DNA of 64,000 nt, taken from positions 137,828,521-137,892,520 of the forward strand of contig OY757013.1 of the NCBI GenBank assembly GCA_963580285.1, read 5' to 3'. The position numbers and the translations under genes were made by a program. The notes beneath the pieces are model-generated. The model ran no database searches, had not been told where the DNA came from, and saw nothing but the letters and a program-made list of their open reading frames with translations. Shown here one piece after another: positions 39,540 through 50,012 of this stretch; the stretch's first letter is position 1, and each line of letters begins with the position of its first letter. The DNA is from Lucinisca nassula. Its lineage: Eukaryota > Mollusca > Bivalvia > Lucinida > Lucinidae.

Positions 39540-40019
39540 CCCTTAACCTGCTGAATATTTATATATGTCACACCCACTACTGCTTATCAAACAATTAGAT
39601 TCATTACGCAAAACACGCCTATACAATTACATTGCCATCTTTATCGCCAAAAAAAATGAAAATTTTAAGATGAAAATTGTGATATTTTTCTTATTTCTGC
39701 TCAAAATATAGATTGTGGGCACTCGTTAGAACCGCCTCGATGAGCACAATCGTACCCACAATCTATATTTTAGAGCAGAAATAAGAAAAATAATGTATAC
39801 CCCCGGAAACCCCAGTTTTACTCTATAAAAGTGGGGTTCAAGGGGGTCAAAATTATATAGACGTGTTTTTGTGATGTCTTGATGCAAATCATTGCAACAA
39901 ATTTATCAACTAAATGACAAACAATGTAGATCCTGATCAGATGGCTTCTGAAGAAGCCATCAGATCTGGATCTTCATTGTTTGAAAAATAAGGCATATCC
40001 AGGCTCAGCAGGACAAGGG
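39540..40019. mobile_element. PB-1 split by HP-B
   Basis: TTAA at 39536-39539 and 40020-40023; ends CCCTTAACCTGCTGAATATT and CTCAGCAGGACAAGGG. Stem GATCCTGATCAGATGGCTTC/GAAGAAGCCATC at about 39928-39965. Split at 39601/39877 by HP-B. Confidence 0.92.
39602..39876. mobile_element. HP-B hairpin MITE, full length, in PB-1
   Basis: CATTACGCAAAACACGCCTA to TAGACGTGTTTTTGTGATG. The core is partly lost (CCTCGATGAGCACAATCG). Comparison with the uninterrupted PB-1 at 40155-40355 (AGATTTCTTGG) shows AGATT|element|TCTTG, with no visible target duplication. Confidence 0.92.
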
Positions 40020-40154
40020 TTAACACACAATTTCTACTTTTGACCCCAGCAAGGTTTTACTGTTAAAACAAGGCCACCCTGGGGCTGTCCAAAAGTGGTC
40101 TGAAAGTCCAAAAGGTGGTCTTTTTTCTTGAGGAAACTGTGTGTAGGAAACACA

Positions 40155-40355
40155 ACCTTTACCTGCTGAATATTTATATATGCCACACCCTCCACTGCTT
40201 ATCAACCAATCAGATTTCTTGGTGCAAATCATTGCAACAAATTCATAAACTGAACGACAAACAATGTAGATCCTGATCAGATGGCTTCTGAATCTGATCT
40301 GGATCTGAATTGTTTGAAAAATCAGATCTATTCGGGCTCAGCAGGTCATTAAGGG
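40155..40355. mobile_element. PB-1, second copy of the 'tgctgaatattt' type
   Basis: ACCTGCTGAATATTTATATA, CTTATCAACCAATCAGATTT, GATCCTGATCAGATGGCTTC (stem shortened), GCTCAGCAGGTCATTAAGGG then TTAA at 40356-40359. Confidence 0.85.
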
Positions 40356-40469
40356 TTAAATATGTGATTATCCCATTGTATGCATTGCTTTAAGTTGGAC
40401 AAGTCCGTTTGTCATATAAGTGGTGTCAGGCCTATTTTTCGTTGTTAGTCTATTTTTGACAGAAAATTC

Positions 40470-40590
40470 TGGTAGCAAATAGTACAGGGCCTAATCAAAT
40501 GCCGTGCTCTGTGATCAGCGTCTGATCCGGGTCTGCACTCTTTGTCAAGGAATCCCTTTAGGGGTTTCCCAGCATGCAGTGGGATAAAAG
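40470..40590 (-). repeat. PB-2 fragment, minus strand
   Basis: GTACAGGGCCTAATCAAATG, CTGATCCGGGTCTGCACTCT, GGGGTTTCCCAGC. Confidence 0.65.
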
Positions 40591-41075
40591 AGGAAATCCT
40601 GAATTTTAGCCTGTCTTTTAATAGCAAGAGTTTGCACCCCACTTTTCATTTGCTAATTGAGGAACTTGCCTTCCGATGTCAGGTGCCTCGTTAGTCACAA
40701 AAGGGGTATTAAATTCTCTAACACTGTCAGTATATTATTGTCAAACAAGAGCTAAATGAAGGGTAAAACCTTGTCATAAATGAGGATTTTGTGATGGCCA
40801 TGTTCTTGTATTAACAACACTGTCTATTTGTGTTCATTTCTGTTCTTTTGACAACTTTATTTTGTGTTCATGATTTGCAGCCTTTAGCCTTTGTATCAGC
40901 CTTGAAGATTAAAACTTCATTCAGTCCTGCCGTGGCTTATAGCTAATAACCTATGTGCATTGAATACGTGGATATTTGGATTTTATAATTGTTAATTTTG
41001 AGGCTGATGTTGTAGATATTTACATTGTAAGTCATTATAATGATAGCACTGGATGATAACATACCCGTGTGTCTT
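40591..41075. other. no feature recognised
   Basis: No open frame or repeat of note. Confidence 0.4.
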
Positions 41076-41175
41076 CGCCCCCACCCCGGGACTTGAAGAA
41101 ATAGATGGGCTGCATGATGCTTCCACGCAGAGCTGAAACCGACCCGCACATGAGTACTGGTAAACCGCTTAGAGG
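41076..41175 (+). repeat. SINE-C, 3'-truncated
   Basis: CGCCCCCACCCCGGGACTTG to GGTAAACCGCTTAGAGG; a second scrap with CGCAGAGCTGAAACTGACCG lies at 41408-41432. Confidence 0.8.
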
Positions 41176-41432
41176 CGTATTTTCGTAATGTCTGTCTTAC
41201 ATTTATAATTTCCAAAATTAATCCATATCTGTCTAACGTCCAATAAAAAGATATTCACATTAAATAGTCTAGCCTCATATTGCAAGGGTCTAGCCCCAGA
41301 CCAGATGTTTGATCTTGGGCTACACTTAATCACAGTTTACTAAAATACAGGATTTTTTCATAAAACAAACCAGATGTGCAAAAATTCAATTTCCCAATGA
41401 CTTCCAACGCAGAGCTGAAACTGACCGTACAT

Positions 41433-41562
41433 GAGGCGGTTTTAATGAGCACCCACAACCTATGTTTCGAGTATAAATAAGAAAATATTGCAAAGTTTCA
41501 TTGGAAAAATAGTCATTTTGGAGATATGAAATAATGCAATATACATGTGTGTCACACGGGTA
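41433..41562 (+). repeat. HP-A right half
   Basis: GAGGCGGTTTTAATGAGCAC through GTGTCACACGGG, fused to a SINE-C scrap at the core boundary. Confidence 0.8.
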
Positions 41563-41757
41563 TGTTTGTTTGTTTGATTTAAGGTTTATCGTCCCCGTCA
41601 ACACTGTAAAGGTCATTTTGGAGACGTTGCTTCCAATTTTGTGGGACTTTTACCCGATATTGAGATGAAATCACATCTCATGACCTGTCACCTAATGAAA
41701 CCAATTGGGTTTATAAGCATGGACGGACTGACTTGCACCGCTTTACCTGGGCAGAAT
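41563..41757 (-). repeat. SINE-C, 5'-truncated, minus strand
   Basis: TTTGTTTGTTTGATTTAAGG, TTTTACCCGATATTGAGATG, TTGCACCGCTTTACCTGGGC. Confidence 0.9.
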
Positions 41758-41793
41758 CATTGCGGAAGGTCCATGTAATCGATTAAACATCTA

Positions 41794-43089
41794 CCGTATT
41801 CGGGTGTGTATTACCCGCATTTGCGTACTACCCGCACCCCCTTTTTTTTGCCAAAATCTGGGGGAAAACTGTTATACTGTTGTATTACCCGCATGGAACA
41901 TTTGCTGAAAGTTTGGTGGATGCGTGAGAAAAAGTAAGAATTTGGCCAGTTTTTGTGGCACAAAACGGACCGCGCGATCGTCTTCAAAAGGCGGGAAAAT
42001 GCACGTGCATGCGAGTATCACCAGAAAGCATGTATTTTGATTAAAATGTTGAAAAAACATTACCTGTTCACCAGTGTTATTTATTTATTAACCCACATAT
42101 GCCCGCGGCCCTTTTTTGGGGACATCAGCAAACAGTGCAGTCCCAGATCAGATGCCTCAGAAAGACGCCGCAGACGTTTCTTTTTTGGGACATGGGCAAA
42201 CAGTGCAGTCCCAGATCAGACACCTCAGAAAGACGCCGCAGATGTCTGATTTGGATTTACACTGTTTATTGATTTATAACGGTTCAATTATGACACTATT
42301 GTTAATCCCTGTCATATAATTGCCACCCTGCGGTGCGTGTCGATAAGGTGTGAAAATATGGTCAAGTTATGTCTCTAATTTGCGTTTATTCCCCAATCAT
42401 AAAATTTAATCCGCAATCAGTGTGAAAATTATTTAATTGCTCCTAAGACGAGTTGCTACGACTATTCTGCTATCTCGTGAATGGTTATGTTTTGGCGCCA
42501 AATAGCAGACGCTTGGCGAGAAAAGTTGAACTCTTTGTGTTAACACATCTGTATTCTGTTGTTGGTTATTGACACGGAGCTTACGGAAAGCGCTGTTTTG
42601 CTAGCAAGAATACTTTTACCGTTTCCAAACATTTTTTTATGAGACAGATACGCCCCATTAAGCTAAAACAATAGACACGTGTGGTGTTGCTGGGGTACGA
42701 TGACGTCATTTACCGATCGCGTGCAAAAAAAAAATAACGGTGATTTGTGGGCGGCAGTTTGGATGCCGGAAAACTTTGATGTTCGCATTGAACTTGCTTG
42801 TTTATTTTGTTTAAAATCAGAGTTTTAGGAATAATACTCACAAAATCGGGCTTGCTTGTAATAGAGATTGTTATATTACTCATGTGCAAGTAAAATTGAG
42901 TGGACAATTAAACGTTATTTATGTCGGGAATGGTAAAAGGATAGAGCATAACATGAGATGCATCGTATTTTCAGCTGTAAAAAGTAAAAATAAAATGGTC
43001 CAAAAATAATTCGGGCGGATTACCCGCACCCAGAACTTGGGCCTGTAATTTGAGGGAAAAAACTGCGGGTAATACACGCCCGAATACGG
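41794..43089. mobile_element. CG-2, TA-flanked element (1296 bp)
   Basis: Inverted ends CCGTATTCGGGTGTGTATTA and complement (one mismatch in ~26 bp), TA at 41792-41793 and 43090-43091. Inner ends repeat a TACCCGCA motif. A PB-2-like tandem (42088-42275) is nested inside. No transposase motif found, though the length would allow one. Confidence 0.82.
42088..42275 (+). repeat. PB-2-like sequence with ~64-bp tandem duplication
   Basis: GCAAACAGTGCAGTCCCAGA, AAAGACGCCGCAGA occur twice (42128 and 42189), followed by TCTGATTTGGATTTACACTG. Confidence 0.75.
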
Positions 43090-43262
43090 TAAGTTTGCAT
43101 AAAATGACCGTGCAAAAACTTGAAATAATTTGCTTTTATACATGTACGTAATATTGTTTTCACATGTATCATGACTGTCACTACTACAGGATAAAAGAGG
43201 ACGCACCTTTTGAAAAACCTTTGCAAAATTGCTTTCTTCAAAATTGGTTCAGCGGTTGCTTT

Positions 43263-43413
43263 ATGAGCCTCCTTGGTGTAGCGGATACGCTTCCCGCCTT
43301 GTAAACCAGGGGTCGCAGGATCCAGACTTTCGGATGAGTCTTTAAACCGAGGCCCCGTCTCCGTATAACCTTAGCTGTTGTTGGGACGTAAATATTCACT
43401 CACCCACTCACTC
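43263..43413 (+). mobile_element. SINE-A, full length with TSD
   Basis: AGCCTCCTTGGTGTAGCGGA, GACTTTCGGATGAGTCTTTA, GGGACGTAAATATTCACTCA. Flanked by AGC(G/T)GTTGCTTT at 43251-43262 and 43414-43425. The B box is damaged. Confidence 0.93.
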
Positions 43414-43483
43414 AGCTGTTGCTTTTTGCACTAAAGGTCCGATGATGTAGTCCTCCATTCATTGTTCATCAGCATTTCTCTGA

Positions 43484-43643
43484 GTGAGTGTTCAAGTTTT
43501 GCGTCCCAACAACAGCTAAGGTCATACGAAGACGGGACCTCGGTTTAAAGACTCATCTGAAAGTCTGGAGAAGCCTGGGATCGATCCTGCGATCCCTGGT
43601 TTACAAGGCGAGTAGCGTAACCACTACACCACAGAGGCTTCTA
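43484..43643 (-). mobile_element. SINE-A, full length with TSD, minus strand
   Basis: Flanked by AGCATTTCTCTGA at 43471-43483 and 43644-43656. Minus strand: GAAGCCTCTGTGGTGTAGTG, GATCGCAGGATCGATCCC, GACTTTCAGATGAGTC. Confidence 0.95.
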
Positions 43644-43656
43644 AGCATTTCTCTGA

Positions 43657-44272
43657 AGCCAGTACTGGGCCATTTTGGTAAATTTTTGCATTCAGCCTCC
43701 AGATGGTGAATGACAGTTTGTTCAAATGGTCGAATCACCAAAATAAAAAATTGGCCAATGGCTGTCATGCCCAAGTATAGAAAAACACCTAAAACAATCT
43801 TCTTATTCAGAAATGCTGAAACATGCTTTGTAGCAATAGGTCATGACTTAGAGTACTAGAAAATTTGTTGAAGTGACAATCCTAGGATGACCATGGCCTA
43901 TTTTATGGCAAGGTCAAATTTTCAGGTCCCTGCGGATTTTTGAATTGGAAAAGGGTAAAACAATGCATTTTTCAAAAAATATTTTGGTCTGTGACATGAG
44001 AGTAGGTGATGTATGAATGTCCTTAAATGCCAGAGGTCAAGGTCATTCAGCGAGCTTGGCCCCAGACCACTTGGATTGCAGGCCCGTCAACATTTCAAAG
44101 GACATGTTGACTGAATTAAAGAACATGTAAATTTCATTATTATACAGTCTCTCTGGCAAAGGGTGAATGGAAATTTATTTAAATGGTTTAGGTGACAAGG
44201 CCCAGCTGGCCACCATGACTGTATATGGAAAAAAAAATCTTAACACTAACTCACGGTCTTCATTCTTCTTGT
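43657..44272. other. no feature recognised
   Basis: Phrases such as AAGGTCAAATTTTCAGG and GAGGTCAAGGTCATTCAG suggest an old mollusc-type repeat, but no second copy is in the window. Confidence 0.35.
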
Positions 44273-44497
44273 TTTTGGGTTTTGGTTTTACGGCCCTTTC
44301 AAGATTATTTACTCATAACGAGCCAATTGTTAATCAGAGGTGGGCGAAAACTGGAGTACCTGGAGAAAAAACACCTGACCTTCTGTTTCGGAACTTGGTG
44401 TCTCACATGTGACCCAAGCCAGGCTCGAACCTACAGATGTGAGAGACCTAATGATTAAGAGTGAGAGCTCTTACCCACTATAGGCCACGGAGGCCCG
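44273..44497 (-). mobile_element. SINE-B, minus strand
   Basis: TTTTGGTTTTACGGCCCTTT, GGCGAAAACTGGAGTACC, GGCTCGAACCTACAG, GGCCACGGAGGCCC. Direct repeats TCTTCATTCTTCT flank it (about 44258 and 44502). Confidence 0.93.
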
Positions 44498-44596
44498 TTT
44501 ATCTTCATTCTTCTCTGTTGTAGATCTGCTGGGCTAGGTGTCTTGAAACTTGGTATGTAGCATAAGGTGACATAGTATTGTCAAGTTTGGTCACCC

Positions 44597-45005
44597 TGCC
44601 CAATGCCCATCAAGGCTTGGAGCCATATAGTGCGCTGCATGGTGCTTCCCCGCAGAGCTGAATTAACCCATTTAGTACCAGAACCCCCAAAACGGGTACC
44701 CTGGCAAACAGAGCAGGCCCAGATCAGACGCCACAGAATGTGGCATCTGATCAGGGCCTCCACTGTTTGCTAAAAGTTCAGGCATTTTCCAAATAAATTT
44801 TGATGAAAACACAACCTGACACCCCTAAATTTTGCAATGAACTCCTGCTATATATAATGACTATTCCATTTGGTACTAAAAGGGTTAAACCAAACAAACT
44901 TCTGAGTACTGGTAAACTGCCTAGAGGGTATAAGCCTGCCCAGAAAAAGTGGTCCAAGTCTGATCTTCCCTTAAACCGTAACAGTTTCTTTGGGCTGTAG
45001 GGCTT
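44597..45005 (+). mobile_element. SINE-C (5' part) split by PB-2
   Basis: TGCCCAATGCCCATCAAGGC to GCAGAGCTGAA, then PB-2, then GAGTACTGGTAAACTGCCTA to GGGCTGTAGGGCTTAA. The 3' part is missing; a PB-2 end (CCCTTTTTGTACCAAATGGA) follows at 45008. Confidence 0.85.
44667..44884 (+). mobile_element. PB-2, full length, in SINE-C
   Basis: TTAA at 44663-44666 and 44885-44888. Ends CCCATTTAGTACCAGAA and TTCCATTTGGTACTAAAAGG/G. Stem GCAAACAGAGCAGGCCCAGA to its complement with tip GCCACAGAATGTGGC. Reference copy for the family. Confidence 0.95.
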
Positions 45006-45035
45006 AACCCTTTTTGTACCAAATGGAATCATCCT

Positions 45036-45212
45036 CTCCAAGACATGGGTTGTGGGTACTCGCTAGAACCGTCTCATTGAGGCAGTTCTAATAAGCACCC
45101 ACAACCTATGATTGAAGTAAAAATAAGAAAAATATTGCAAATTTTCATCAGAAAAATCACCAGTTTGAAGGTATGAAAGAATTCAATATGCTCAGGGATG
45201 TGTTTTTGTAAA
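45036..45212 (+). mobile_element. HP-A, left third lost
   Basis: CCAAGACATGGGTTGTGGGT, ACTCGCTAGAACCGTCTCAT, complement, right half to GGGATGTGTTTTTGTAA. Confidence 0.8.
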
Positions 45213-45414
45213 TTGGAACATATATAATGTATCAAGTAATTTGACTGGTTGATCTTCAGAAATGGGTGTGGCCAAATTAATTTATGCAACAGGACAAGTG
45301 TTAAACTGCTTCATTTGAAAAAACCATAACTACAACAACAATGTTTCGAACCTTTGCATATATATATGCAAATTAGGATGATAAAAAAATTCAATACCAT
45401 ACACATTCTCTACA

Positions 45415-45705
45415 GGCCCCAGCCCATTGGGGCTTGAAGAAATAGATAGGCTGCATGATGCTTCCATGCAGAGCTGGAATCCGACCGCACACGAGAACTG
45501 GTACAGCTTAGAGGACCTAGGCCTGCCGTGGCAAAGCGGTGCGAGTCGGTCCATCCATGCTTATAAACCCTATAGGTTGCATTGGGCGACAGGGCTTAAG
45601 ATGTCATTTCATCTCAATGTCTGGTAAAAGTCCCACAAAATTGGAAGCAATGTCTCAAAAATGACCTATATAGTGTTGACCGGGACATTAAACTTCAAAC
45701 CAAAC
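45415..45705 (+). mobile_element. SINE-C, full length
   Basis: GCCCCAGCCCATTGGGGCTT to GACCGGGACATTAAACTTCA and AACCAAACAA. Confidence 0.92.
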
Positions 45706-45897
45706 AATTTCTCAAGCCCTGTCACCCAATGAAACCAATAGGGTTTATTAGCATGGGCGGTCCGCCTCACACCGCTGTTCCTGGACAGGCTTAGATCCTC
45801 TAAGCGGTTTACCAGTACTAGTGTGCGGGCTGGATTCAGCTCTGCGTGGAAGCATCATGCAGCCCATATATTTCTTCAAGCCCCTATGGGCGGGGGC
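45706..45897 (-). repeat. SINE-C, 3'-truncated, minus strand, tail-to-tail
   Basis: CTCAAGCCCTGTCACCCAAT to CCCCTATGGGCGGGGGC, placed directly behind the previous copy in opposite orientation, then TCAAATCAAACAAACAAA. Confidence 0.88.
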
Positions 45898-46107
45898 TGT
45901 CAAATCAAACAAACAAAGAAAAAACTATTTTGCAAATTAAGATGATTACACATTCTCTACATTCAACATGTTAAATTAGTTTGGTTCAAAACTTAGAAAA
46001 AGTCCCAATTTTCCCTGGCAGATCATATACCCAATTTGCCCCAATAAGAGCACTGATCGAGTGTGTTTATACATTTCGTTCTATTATCATAAAATAACAA
46101 ATACCTA

Positions 46108-46525
46108 GCCCTTATCCTGCTGAATGAATCAATTTTACCACATCCATTTCTGATACATGTATCAACCAATCAAAATACAGTGAAATTCCGCTATTAAGAC
46201 CACCTAAAATTAAGACTAGTTCTGGTTTAAAAATCTTATTTAGGAGGGTGTTACAATTCTTTCTTTGTGTTTACTTACAGCAGTGTATTCTGGTCAGGGA
46301 CCACCTTTGGGACTGTTCTAAAAGTGGCCTTAAAGACCACTTTTGTACATTTCCAAAGCTGGTCTTATTATAGGAATTTTACTATACTTGATATGATGAA
46401 TTTGTTCAGTTCCAAACCTGCATGACAAACATTGTAGATCCTGATCAGATGGCTTCTTCAGAAGCCATCTGATCAGGATCTACACTGTTTGCAAAGATAG
46501 GGTTGTCGTGTTCAGTGTGATGAGG
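46108..46525. mobile_element. PB-1 split by TG-2
   Basis: CCCTTATCCTGCTGAATGAA, CTGATACATGTATCAACCAA, then TG-2, then GATCCTGATCAGATGGCTTC with complement, GCAAAGATAGGGTTGTCGTG and TTCAGTGTGATGAGGG. Terminal TTAA sites are mutated (TAGC, CTAG). Confidence 0.85.
46178..46384. mobile_element. TG-2, pogo/Tigger-like MITE (207 bp)
   Basis: Ends CAGTGAAATTCCGCTATTAA and the complement-like TCTTATTATAGGAATTTTAC/TA; TA at 46176-46177 and 46385-46386. Internal GACCACCTTTGGGACTG and AAAGTGG/CCACTTTT stem. Fragments at 38.5, 40.1 and 57.3 kb. Confidence 0.82.
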
Positions 46526-46714
46526 GCTAGAAAGTCCTTCTTCAGGGCATGGTCAAGTACAACCATGGGCTCCTTCATTTTTGTTCTGTTTGGTTGAACC
46601 AAACATTTCCAAAGTTGGCAAAAGGAGCACATTAAATACGATAAATTCCTAAATAAATACAAGTCCACAATTTGTACCTCTTATATCTTTTAGCACTGTT
46701 TGGACATCTGAACG

Positions 46715-47013
46715 GCCCCCGCCTATCAGGGCTTGAAGAAATAGATGGACTGCATGATGCTTCCACGCAGTGCTGAAACCAACTACACATATGTACTGAT
46801 AAACCGCTTACTCAGAGGATCTAAGCCTGCCCCGGCAAAATGGTGTGAGTCGGTCTGTCCATGCTTATAAACCATATTGGTTTCATTGGGCGGCAGGGCT
46901 TGAGATGTCATTTCAACCAAATGTCGGGTAAAAGTCCCACAAAATTGGAAGCAATGTCTCCAAATGACCTATACTGTGTTGACGGGGATGTTAAACCTCG
47001 AATCAAACAAACA
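46715..47013 (+). mobile_element. SINE-C, full length
   Basis: GCCCCCGCCTATCAGGGCTT to GGGGATGTTAAACCTCGAAT. Flanked by TTTGGACATCTGAA (46698) and TTGGACATTTGAAA (47014), an imperfect TSD. Confidence 0.92.
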
Positions 47014-47029
47014 ATTGGACATTTGAAAC

Positions 47030-47118
47030 AGCAGATGTCAAAATCTTGCATAACCCTTCTTAAAAAGTGCAGTGGTGTGCAGTTATTAGAGCATGTGCCC
47101 CAATTATGGCAAATACGG
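47030..47118 (+). repeat. CG-1 right-end fragment
   Basis: GTTATTAGAGCATGTGCCCC, AATTATGGCAAATACGG followed by TA. Confidence 0.65.
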
Positions 47119-47829
47119 TATTTTTTTGGGGCTTCCCAACCCAAGGAAAAGTAAACGCATGTAACCCTTCTAAGGGTTGATCATTTACTTATCCTTGGTT
47201 TGGAGTTTTTAGACTGGTGTTTTTTAATACATGTTTACCATAATTACTGTTACTGTATATATTTAGACAGATTTTTTTTGTTTAGTTTATACTAATTTAT
47301 TTTAGTTCGATTGCGATGGAAGCTGCAAGCTTATTTAATCGCTCTCGAACACTCATTCCGGGGGTTTTGGTTTTCCAGCCCTTTCAAGATTATTTCACTC
47401 ATATCGAGTCGCATTAGGCCTATCATCCAGCTACACTTGTGGACACAAATCTGTTCAAACTGATGAGCCTCATTTCATCTTGATTTGAAACATCATTCAA
47501 AATATCTTAACATCACAGTCAGTAATAGATTCAAAACACATAGTGGGGTACATTTTATTGCAAACCCCAGCGCTGTCCAATCAAATTCATTAATGTCAAT
47601 CAGAAAAATGCTCGTGAAAATGAGACCAATCAATGTACATGTATATTGATAGATCCATGCAGTTTTAAAATTCTTTGATGAACATGACATTTGCTTGTCA
47701 AACTAACTTGATGCAAAGAGATTAATTGAAAGGTACTAGGAGTTTGAATCGATTTGAGTCCACAGGTGTTTATACACACAACATTGGGCAGTAAATTGCG
47801 TGTGCATGTTAAAATTATAGGACATGTAT
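47119..47829. other. mostly unassigned; SINE-B scrap at 47365-47420
   Basis: TTTTGGTTTTCCAGCCCTTT and TCACTCATATCGAGTCGCAT mark a SINE-B tail on the minus strand. The rest is unassigned. Confidence 0.45.
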
Positions 47830-47866
47830 GGTTAGGATGTGAGATGTCCCAATAAGGTACTTTTAA

Positions 47867-48020
47867 CTCTTATCATGCTGTTCACGACAACCCCTATCTT
47901 TGGAAACATACTGTTTGGCATCCAGTTTATGAATTTGTAGCAATAAATTACATCAAGTAATTTTATTGGTTGATAGACAGAAATGGGTGTGGCTTAAATG
48001 AATATTCAGCAAGATAAGGG
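47867..48020. mobile_element. PB-1 with stem deleted; empty site preserved nearby
   Basis: CTCTTATCATGCTGTTCACG to CAGCAAGATAAGGG between TTAA at 47863-47866 and 48021-48024. The core-2 stem is reduced to TTTGGAAACATACTGTTTGG. Same left end as the LINE-split copy at 15910. Confidence 0.95.
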
Positions 48021-48033
48021 TTAACAATTTAGG

Positions 48034-48327
48034 TTTTGTTTGTTTGATTTGTGGTTTAACATCCCCGTCAACACTGAAAAGGTCATTTTCGAGACGTTTC
48101 TTCCAATATTGTGGGACTTTTACCCGACATTGAGATGAAATAACATCTCAAGCCATGTCGCCCAATGAAACCAATAGGGTTTATTAGCATGGACAGTCTG
48201 CCTCGCACCGCGGTTCCTGGACAGGCTTAGATCCCCTAAGCGGTTTACCAGTACTAATGTGCGGGCCGGATTCAGCTCTGCATGGAAGCATCATGCAGCC
48301 CATATATTTCTTCAAGCCCCTATGGGC
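48034..48327 (-). mobile_element. SINE-C, full length, minus strand
   Basis: TTTGTTTGATTTGTGGTTTA at the tail to CCCCTATGGGC at the 5' side; lies exactly between the 46-nt direct repeats. Confidence 0.93.
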
Positions 48328-48374
48328 GGTTAGGATGTGAGATGTCCCAATATGGTACTTTTAACAATTTAGGT

Positions 48375-48684
48375 ATCTGGAACATGTCGAAGATGACACA
48401 TTTCCATTAGTTTCCTTTGATCATTCAAATAAACTCCAGTTTCAATATTAATGAGCCTTTTTCAAAGAAATCATTGGATTATAAACTGGTTTCCATTACA
48501 TTGCTCTTATAAATAATTTATCGGGATAAATGGTAAGAAAAGGATATTTTTTCTTATTTCTTCTTAACCCATTGTATTCTGATGGACTCTTCCATTGTCA
48601 TGTGTTGGACAAGTCCATTTGTCATAAAAGGGGTGTCAAGTATATTTTTTTTCATTTTTATTCTAGTTTTGATTCAAAATCCTG
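48375..48684. other. unassigned; short repeat with 40.4 kb
   Basis: TTGGACAAGTCCATTTGTCA and GGGGTGTCAAG (48604-48640) match 40393-40430. No gene. Confidence 0.5.
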
Positions 48685-48688
48685 TTAA

Positions 48689-48893
48689 CCCTTCTCTTGC
48701 TGAATATTCATTTTAGCCACACCCATTTCTATCCATCAACCAATCAAATTACTTGATGTAATTTATTGCTACAAATTCATAAACTGAATGCCAAACAGTG
48801 TAGATCCTGATCAGATGGCTTCTTCAGAAGCCATCTGATCTGGATCTACACTGTTTGCAAAGATAGGGGTTGTCGTGAACAGCAAGATAAGGG
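48689..48893. mobile_element. PB-1, full length
   Basis: TTAA at 48685-48688 and 48894-48897. CCCTTCTCTTGCTGAATATT to GAACAGCAAGATAAGGG. Stem GATCAGATGGCTTCTTCAGA/AGCCATCTGATC. Opposite orientation to 49072-49276. Confidence 0.94.
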
Positions 48894-48897
48894 TTAA

Positions 48898-48970
48898 TAA
48901 ACAGTGTAGCCCCTGATCAGATGCCACAGACCCTGATCTGGATCTGCACTGTTTGCATATGTCCCAGTAT
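48898..48970 (+). repeat. core-2 stem fragment
   Basis: AAACAGTGTAGCCCCTGATC, GATCTGGATCTGCACTGTTT; abuts the TTAA of the preceding PB-1. Confidence 0.6.
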
Positions 48971-49071
48971 TGGTGTCCAGGAAAGAATGGTTAAAAACGT
49001 TTTGTGGATACTAAATGTTAGCCCATAAAATGCCAATCACGACAATTTTCTTCTGCTGTGCCTTACCTTAA

Positions 49072-49276
49072 CCCTTATCTTGCTGTTCACGACAACCCCT
49101 ATCTTTGCAAACAGTGTAGATCCTGATCAGATGCCTTCCAAAGAAGCCATCTGATCAGGATTTACACTGTTTGGCTTTCAGTTTATGAATTTGTAGCAAT
49201 AAATTACATCAAGTAATTTGATTGGTTGATGGCCAGAAAGTGGTGTGGCTTAAATGAATATTCAGCAAGATAAGGG
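49072..49276. mobile_element. PB-1, full length
   Basis: TTAA at 49068-49071 and 49277-49280. CCCTTATCTTGCTGTTCACG to CAGCAAGATAAGGG, stem GATCCTGATCAGATGCCTTC. Reference copy. Confidence 0.95.
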
Positions 49277-49429
49277 TTAAAAGTATTTTTTGGGCCCACA
49301 CTGTTTGCCTGTATGCAAAAATATTTTTATAAAGTTTGAAAAAAAATTCAAAAAAAAAAAATCAGTAGACGACATAAGCAGACGACATTTTCAGATTTAG
49401 TTTTTCTCGGTGTTAAGGGTTAGAATCAC

Positions 49430-49678
49430 TTGAACCTGCCCATCCAAGCTTGGAGAACTAGATTGGGCTGCTTTGTGCTTTCACATAGAGCAGAAACTGA
49501 CCATACATGAATACTGGTAAACCACTTAGAAGGTCTAAGCCTGCCAAGGCAAAGTGGTGCGAGTCAGACTTATAATCCCTGCATATAAACCCTATTGGTT
49601 TGTCAATGGGCCGTGGGGCTTGAGATGTCATAAAATTGGAAGCAATGTCTCCAAAATGACCTAAATAGTGTTGATGGG
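49430..49678 (+). repeat. SINE-C, diverged
   Basis: CCTGCCCATCCAAGCTTGGA, GGTAAACCACTTAGAAGGTC, AAATTGGAAGCAATGTCTCC. Ends where GATGGGAATGTTTG joins a SINE-D tail. Confidence 0.8.
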
Positions 49679-49734
49679 AATGTTTGTTTGTTTGTATTGG
49701 AGTTATACGGCCCAGTCAATACTATTTAGGGGGG

Positions 49735-50012
49735 GCTTGAAGAAATATATGGGCTGCATGATGCTTCCACGCAGAGCTGAATCCGACCCGCACACTAGTA
49801 CTGGTAAACCGCTTAGAGGATCTAAGCCTGTCCTGGAACCACGGTGCAAGGCGGACCTTCCATGCTAATAAACCCTATTGGTTTCATTTGGAGGCAGGGC
49901 TTGAGATGTCATTTCATCTCAATGTCGGGTAAAAGTCCAACAAAATTGGAAGCAATGTCTCCAAAATGACCTTTACAGTGTTGACAGGGACGTTAAATCT
50001 CAAATCAAACAC
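49735..50012 (+). mobile_element. SINE-C (first unit of the duplication)
   Basis: GGGGCTTGAAGAAATATATG to CAGGGACGTTAAATCTCAAA. The GCCCCCGCCC start is shortened. Confidence 0.9.

Larger units (their letters stand above)
47830..48373. repeat. 46-nt direct repeat around SINE-C, left copy holding PB-1
   Basis: GGTTAGGATGTGAGATGTCC through AACAATTTAGG occurs at 48328-48373 uninterrupted and at 47830-47866 plus 48025-48033, where PB-1 interrupts the TTAA. The two copies differ at one base (AATAAGG/AATATGG). Confidence 0.93.
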
